Positions 60,062 through 64,000 of a stretch of 64,000 bases of DNA are shown in pieces. The translations under genes were made by a program, and so were the position numbers. Under the pieces are notes generated by a model, which saw only the letters and a list, made by a program, of their open reading frames with translations, was not told the DNA's origin and did no database searches. Within the stretch, counting starts at the first letter, position 1, and every line of letters begins with the position of its first letter. This stretch comes from Gnetum montanum (lineage: Eukaryota; Streptophyta; Gnetopsida; Gnetales; Gnetaceae). The stretch is from NCBI GenBank assembly GCA_015680685.1, contig MNCI01005835.1, positions 1,134,311-1,198,310 on the forward strand. Reading direction: 5' to 3'.

Positions 60062-60556
60062 CTAAATTGTGAGGGTTACCCTAGTGGGAATCCTCATCTT
60101 TCTAACTATTTCATAGGAAATCTCTGATGTGATGAAGGTGGTTTTGTTGCTCTCTGGCTTGGTGGAACTCTCACCTTGATCTACTAGAGCTTTCTCTTCA
60201 GCACTTTTCTCATTTTCTTTTTCAGATGAGCTATTTTTTTCTTCTCCATTAGGTCCTTCATTTTCCTCTCGAGAGGCAAAAGCTTCTCCCCATCCCCATG
60301 ATGACTCTTCATAGGTTGGTTGCTCTTCTCCTTTTTCTTCTTCTTTGGAGCAATCTTGATATCGCCCCCAAACATTGGACTCTATATCCAAATCTCTAGT
60401 GAGAAAAGAAAATTCATCGGACAACCAAGCCATAAAAGGACACTCTTTTGGAGCCCCACAAGATCTAGCCTTTAGGTAAGCCTTTAATAGATGCTCAGGG
60501 CAACATCCCATCACATATGGAATAAAAGGCTTTTTCATTGCTTTCTCAAACTCCAT
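60062..60556 (-). CDS. D accessory ORF downstream of integrase
   Basis: 164 codons, intact. The N-terminal half is globular-looking (K-K-P-F-I-P-Y-V-M-G; C-P-F-M-A-W-L-S-D-E-F-S-F). The C-terminal half is very rich in Glu, Lys and Ser (residues about 80-145) and ends R-I-P-T-R-V-T-L-T-I. The same ORF at the same distance from integrase is present in D2. It is in sense orientation, after pol. Its place matches the extra-ORF position (env-like or unknown) of some plant gypsy elements, but there is no signal peptide or membrane segment. The function is unknown; DNA/RNA or particle association would be guesswork. Confidence 0.6.
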   Translation of the reverse strand: MEFEKAMKKPFIPYVMGCCPEHLLKAYLKARSCGAPKECPFMAWLSDEFSFLTRDLDIESNVWGRYQDCSKEEEKGEEQPTYEESSWGWGEAFASREENEGPNGEEKNSSSEKENEKSAEEKALVDQGESSTKPESNKTTFITSEISYEIVRKMRIPTRVTLTI

Positions 60557-60923
60557 TAGCTCTCTCTAACTTTCACTACTGAACTTGAATTGAAAGATGA
60601 TGGAATCTTAGGCAACCTAACCCTCCTTTTATAGGTACTCAAAATTTGAATTTCCTCCCAAGTGTCTTCAACCAAGTTTCCTTATTTTTAGGCATTCTAA
60701 CCATTTGTCACAATCCTTACTAAGTGGTGGATGAGTCACCTTCTCCACTTGTCACAATTGTAGAATTCCACTTGTTTCACTTGTAAGCTTCCACTTGCCT
60801 CACTTGAAGGAAAACTATTTTCTAATCTAAATAAATCATAATTAAACATATTAATTGACACTATACTCCTAGTAATATTATACCTAATAGTATATACATA
60901 TATTATTTTGTGTAATGACATCT
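60557..60923. other. Spacer between D integrase and accessory ORF
   Basis: AT-rich, without ORF on the element strand; length 367 bp, conserved at about 365 bp in D2. Confidence 0.5.
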
Positions 60924-62264
60924 TCAAGCTATATGCAATTGTCCCAAATAATGTTTTATATGCAAAACATTATATGGAAATTGCAATTCCATGCCATCCA
61001 AAGTTGATAATTTGTAAGTATCCTCTGACAATTGCTTGGTAATTTGAAAGGGACCAATCCATGTCGGGGTAAACTTATTTGGTTTCTTCATATTCCATAA
61101 TAGGACAAGGTTCCCTATTTTGAAAGTTCTTTTCAGAGCTTTCCTATCAAACCATCTTTTAACTTGAGAGGTATTCTGTAACAAATTATCCTTTGCTTTA
61201 TCTACTTCAGCTTCTCTTTTAATAAGCAAAGTCATGAAACTTCTATCTTTATCGATTTTTTCTCTATATCTTTGTACAAATTCAGAAGCTGAGCTTACAA
61301 TATTATTTGTAATTCTTGCTAGCAAACCATAAACTAAGTTATATGGTGATGTCCCAATAGCTTTTTTGAATCTAATTTGATTTGACCATAACGTGGATTG
61401 TACATAATCGTTCCAATTTCCTGGATTCCCATCCATCGATTTCTTGATATAAGCGATTAGCTTTTTATTGGTGGATTCCGCTAGGCCATTTCCTTGAGGA
61501 TAATAATTTGATGAGGAAAATAAGAAAATGGATTTTTTAGATGCCCATCTGATAAACCCTTTAGATTTGAAGGTGGGTCTATTGTCTGACACTAACACTT
61601 CAGGTAAACCAAATCTACTTAGAATATGGTCTTTTAGAAACTTAATCACATCTGATGCTGAACTTCCTCTTAGAGCCTTCGCTTCAGACCATTTAGTGAA
61701 ATAATCAGTAGCTGTGAGAATAAACTTGTGTCCAGCTCTTGAAGAAGTAATTGTATCAATAAAATCCAAACCCCATTGCTGAAATGGTCTATCTGCAACT
61801 ACTGGCTTAAAAAGGGCTCTAGCCCTTCTAATCTTGGGCCCATGAATTTGACATTTATAGCATTTTTGAATCTTTGAACTAATGTCTTGATACATGGAAG
61901 GCCAGTAATATCCATATTGAAGTATATGTTGCATAGTTGACTTAGGGGATTCATAAAATAAATTCAAATGATCATGAAATTTTTTCAAAATGAAACTAAT
62001 TTGATCATTATGAACACATTCCAATAAAACTCCCCAAAAATCCTTTCTGTATAATATACCATCTTTAACAACGAATCTTCGTGCTCTTTTGAAGAAAGCT
62101 CTCTTTTGACTTGCAGTTAAATTATTTAGAATTTTCCTTGTATTAAGAAATTTGAGAATTTCATCATACCAATTCTCTTCATGGGTGTCAAGCGTACACA
62201 CTTCACTTTCTCTAGTCATTAACTTAGCTAATCCCATTCCCTTAATTGTTTTGCATAAATCCAA
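60924..62264 (-). CDS. D pol: integrase
   Basis: An intact 446-codon frame; the true reading continues upstream. The start is the end of the RNase H region (K-G-M-G-L-A-K-L-M). Zinc domain: H97, then Y104 where a second His is expected, then C135 and C138. The catalytic triad is D167, D227 and E263, with 35 residues between the last two as in the family. The usual Gly after D-N at 228 is Arg (S-D-N-R-P). The C-terminal domain has F-K-I-G-N-L-V-L-L-W (381-390) and ends Y-L-G-Q-L-H-I-A. There is no chromodomain. It inserts cDNA into the genome. The lost His and the Gly-to-Arg change suggest that this copy is weakened or dead. Confidence 0.85.
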   Translation of the reverse strand: MDLCKTIKGMGLAKLMTRESEVCTLDTHEENWYDEILKFLNTRKILNNLTASQKRAFFKRARRFVVKDGILYRKDFWGVLLECVHNDQISFILKKFHDHLNLFYESPKSTMQHILQYGYYWPSMYQDISSKIQKCYKCQIHGPKIRRARALFKPVVADRPFQQWGLDFIDTITSSRAGHKFILTATDYFTKWSEAKALRGSSASDVIKFLKDHILSRFGLPEVLVSDNRPTFKSKGFIRWASKKSIFLFSSSNYYPQGNGLAESTNKKLIAYIKKSMDGNPGNWNDYVQSTLWSNQIRFKKAIGTSPYNLVYGLLARITNNIVSSASEFVQRYREKIDKDRSFMTLLIKREAEVDKAKDNLLQNTSQVKRWFDRKALKRTFKIGNLVLLWNMKKPNKFTPTWIGPFQITKQLSEDTYKLSTLDGMELQFPYNVLHIKHYLGQLHIA

Positions 62265-63013
62265 TGAAAATCTAAAACTTTACAAATTTATAAGCCATTT
62301 TCCTCTTTTTAATCCAATCTCATTTTGGGCTAGGAATCACTTGACTACAGGTTCAATTAGCATAATGTGAACTAATGAATTTTTCAAATAATATTTAAAA
62401 TGCTGAAGTGCTTTGACGACTGTGAAAGCTTGTTTCTCTAAGTCTGAATAATTTAACTCTGAACTTTTCAACTGATACCCAAAAAATCCAATTGGTTCAT
62501 CTTGACCTTCACTATCTTTTTGTTTTAGAACGACATCGATAGAATCATTTGAAGCAAAAGAATATAACCAAAAATCTTCTTTAAGCCTAGGCTTCACCAA
62601 ATATGGAGCCTCTTGTATAGCAATTTTAACTTCTGATAAAGCTCTCTCTGACTCTAGTGTTTTCTCTACTTGGACATCCTTTTTTAGCATATGCATCAAA
62701 GGTTTGGTAATTTCAGTAAACCCGGGGATGAACTTTTTCACAAAATTAGTTTTCCTAAAGAAAGATCTAAGAGATTTCTTACTTGTGGGATGCTCAATAT
62801 TCTGTACTACTTGAATTCAAGAGTTGTCTATGGCAATTCCTTCTTGACATATCACATGGCCTAATAGACTTCCAGATTTAACCCCGAAGATACACTTCTT
62901 AGGATTTAATGAAATACCAAACTCACGACATCTGTTGAAAACTTACTGGAGATGATTAATATGATCTTCTTTTTTCTTTGAGAATATTGTAATATCATCC
63001 AAATAAACCACCA
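62265..63013 (-). pseudogene. D pol: RT catalytic box to thumb, and degenerate gypsy RNase H
   Basis: The frame resumes just after the N with V-V-Y-L-D-D-I (RT box, both Asp present), then L-N-P-K-K-C and L-L-G-H-V-I. F-V-K-K-F-I-P-G-F marks the connection near 62745. The RNase H (62337-62741) reads L-Y-S-F-A-S where T-D-A-S is usual, so the first catalytic Asp is absent; the later T-D-H is also absent, while L-E-K-Q-A-F keeps the Glu. This fits the known loss of function in the gypsy RNase H of elements that gained a second, archaeal-type enzyme. Two stops separate it from integrase. Confidence 0.75.
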
Positions 63014-64000
63014 NATCAGCATCTCATCAATTCTTGGAAGTGGATACTTATCCTTTTTTGAAGCATCATTTAGATTTCTAAAGTCTACACAAAGCCTTAT
63101 ATCACCATTTTTCTTCCTCACTAGAACAAGGTTAGCAAGCCATGTCAAATATCGTACTGGATATATGATTCGTGCTTGTAACAACTTCTTGATTTTGGTT
63201 TCCGTAGCTGGTTCAAACGATGGATTAAATTTCCTTTGTTTTTGCTTGACTATTTTGCAACCTTCTATTAAAGGAATTTTGTGTGTCATCACATCTTGCC
63301 TAAAAGCTTTAAGATCATCATAGGACCAAGCAAAATTATCCAAATTATTTTGTAGACATGATAACAAGTTTTGCTTGAAACTAAAATCTCTTTCCTTTGT
63401 AACATTTAACATCTTTGGCATCTTGTCTAATCCAAAATTCACTACCTCGAAAGCTTGACTATCTGAGTCTTGTAAATCTTTTCCAGTAAGTAAATTTTTC
63501 TTGAACTCATGTTCCATATCAATAATCCTTTTTGGAATGAAATTAGCTTTGGTGTTTAATGACATTTCGGGTATCACTTGACCCTCAAATTCTTGTTTGT
63601 TCTTCATAAATCTTAGTACTTGATTATCATCTTCAAGTACTTGTAAATGTCTTATATTATCTGGTACTGATAGCTGATGTTCTTCTTGAATCATGACATC
63701 TTTGTAACTTTCTATTAATTGCATATCCAATGTCAAAGATGCCTTTGCCAAATCATCTGCTATAAGATTCTCTACTCTGTTTATGTGCTCTATTTGGCAA
63801 TTTTGAAACTGATCTAACATCTTACAAGCAAGTTGCTTATAAGGTCTTAAGAATGAACTCTTTACGACATAGTTACCCTTTACTTATTCACAGACTAATC
63901 TTAAATCTCCTTTTATAGTGATTACTCTAATCTTTTTGTCTAGAGCTATTCTCATACCAATACATAAAGCTTCATACTCAGCCTTGTTGTTAGTACAAGG
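63014..64000 (-). CDS. D pol: archaeal-type RNase H followed by RT fingers (partial)
   Basis: From the window edge on the minus strand: C-T-N-N-K-A-E-Y-E-A-L (catalytic Glu), I-K-G-D-L-R-L-V (catalytic Asp), one stop, then I-E-H-I-N-R-V-E-N and A-D-D-L-A-K-A-S (last Asp, about 63745). These are the hallmark blocks of archaeal-type RNase H. A linker of about 130 residues follows, then F-A-W-S-Y-D-D-L-K and the RT fingers L-V-R-K-K-N-G-D-I-R-L-C (about 63120), to P-L-P-R-I-D-E-M-L at the N. Thus this RNase H precedes RT. The 5' half of this domain and everything upstream is outside the window. Confidence 0.8.

Larger units (their letters stand above)
56918..64000 (-). mobile_element. Element D: dual-RNase-H gypsy element, 3' portion
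   Basis: Minus strand from the window edge: archaeal-type RNase H, RT (core missing at the N), gypsy-type RNase H, integrase, accessory ORFs and 3' LTR. It inserted in the RT gene of C (ATATC at 56913-56917 would be the left target duplication). Its long open frames make it the youngest element here. Gag, protease and the 5' LTR lie beyond 64000. Confidence 0.82.

Overview
This window looks like gene-poor nuclear DNA from a seed plant with a large, repeat-rich genome. A gymnosperm would fit the depth and age of the nesting, but that is inference. I found no intact host gene, functional RNA gene, CRISPR array or bacterial feature. Almost every base that can be assigned belongs to LTR retrotransposons, mostly Ty3/gypsy and badly decayed, plus one Ty1/copia-like element. 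The names A0-A3, B1-B2, C, D, D2, E, F and G are my own local labels.

Layout. 1-4216: A0, a gag-protease remnant (+), a spacer of GGCCTTAAACTAGC repeats and an antisense ORF (-). 4217-9993: G, a minus-strand copia-like element with gag but no pol; it sits in the A0 antisense ORF. 9994-16632: A1 (+), whose 5' LTR starts inside the 5' LTR of G. 16633-25544: A3 (-), a full-length element with both LTRs and a perfect 5-bp target duplication (GTACA), inserted in A1. 25545-26628: the continuation of A1 (antisense ORF). 26629-about 29320: B1 (+), an Athila-like LTR, primer site and gag, cut off by A2. About 29320-36400: A2 (+), with gag, protease, repeat spacer and antisense ORF. 36401-42620: LTR-like sequence, then E (+), a pol remnant with its reverse transcriptase deleted, and an LTR. 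43585-44739: F, a related LTR in the opposite orientation that forms a large inverted repeat with the E LTR. 45010-46496: a fourth antisense-ORF copy. 46497-48040: D2, an integrase tail and downstream ORF. 48041-54001: B2, the best Athila-like copy (LTR, primer site, gag, protease, RT, RNase H, start of integrase). 54002-56917: C, the 3' part of a chromodomain-bearing chromovirus (-), inserted in the B2 integrase. 56918-64000: D (-), the youngest and best-preserved element, inserted in the C RT gene and running off the window.

Biology. The A elements carry gag and protease but no pol. In E, a pol ORF opens with its own ATG after a short piece of the same repeat spacer, so in this lineage gag-protease and pol seem to be separate ORFs. 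An antisense ORF recurs in four copies and still aligns as protein. G has a plant-transposon-like ORF where pol should be. D encodes an archaeal-type RNase H upstream of RT and a gypsy-type RNase H downstream that lacks its catalytic residues, followed by integrase and at least one extra ORF. Its RT core is missing exactly at the window's only N (63014).

Decay. Many premature stops are TAG or TGA at positions where a sister copy has Gln, Trp or Arg, and the CpG sites of the Athila-type primer site have become TpG or CpA. Both suggest long-term mutation of methylated cytosine. D has few such lesions.
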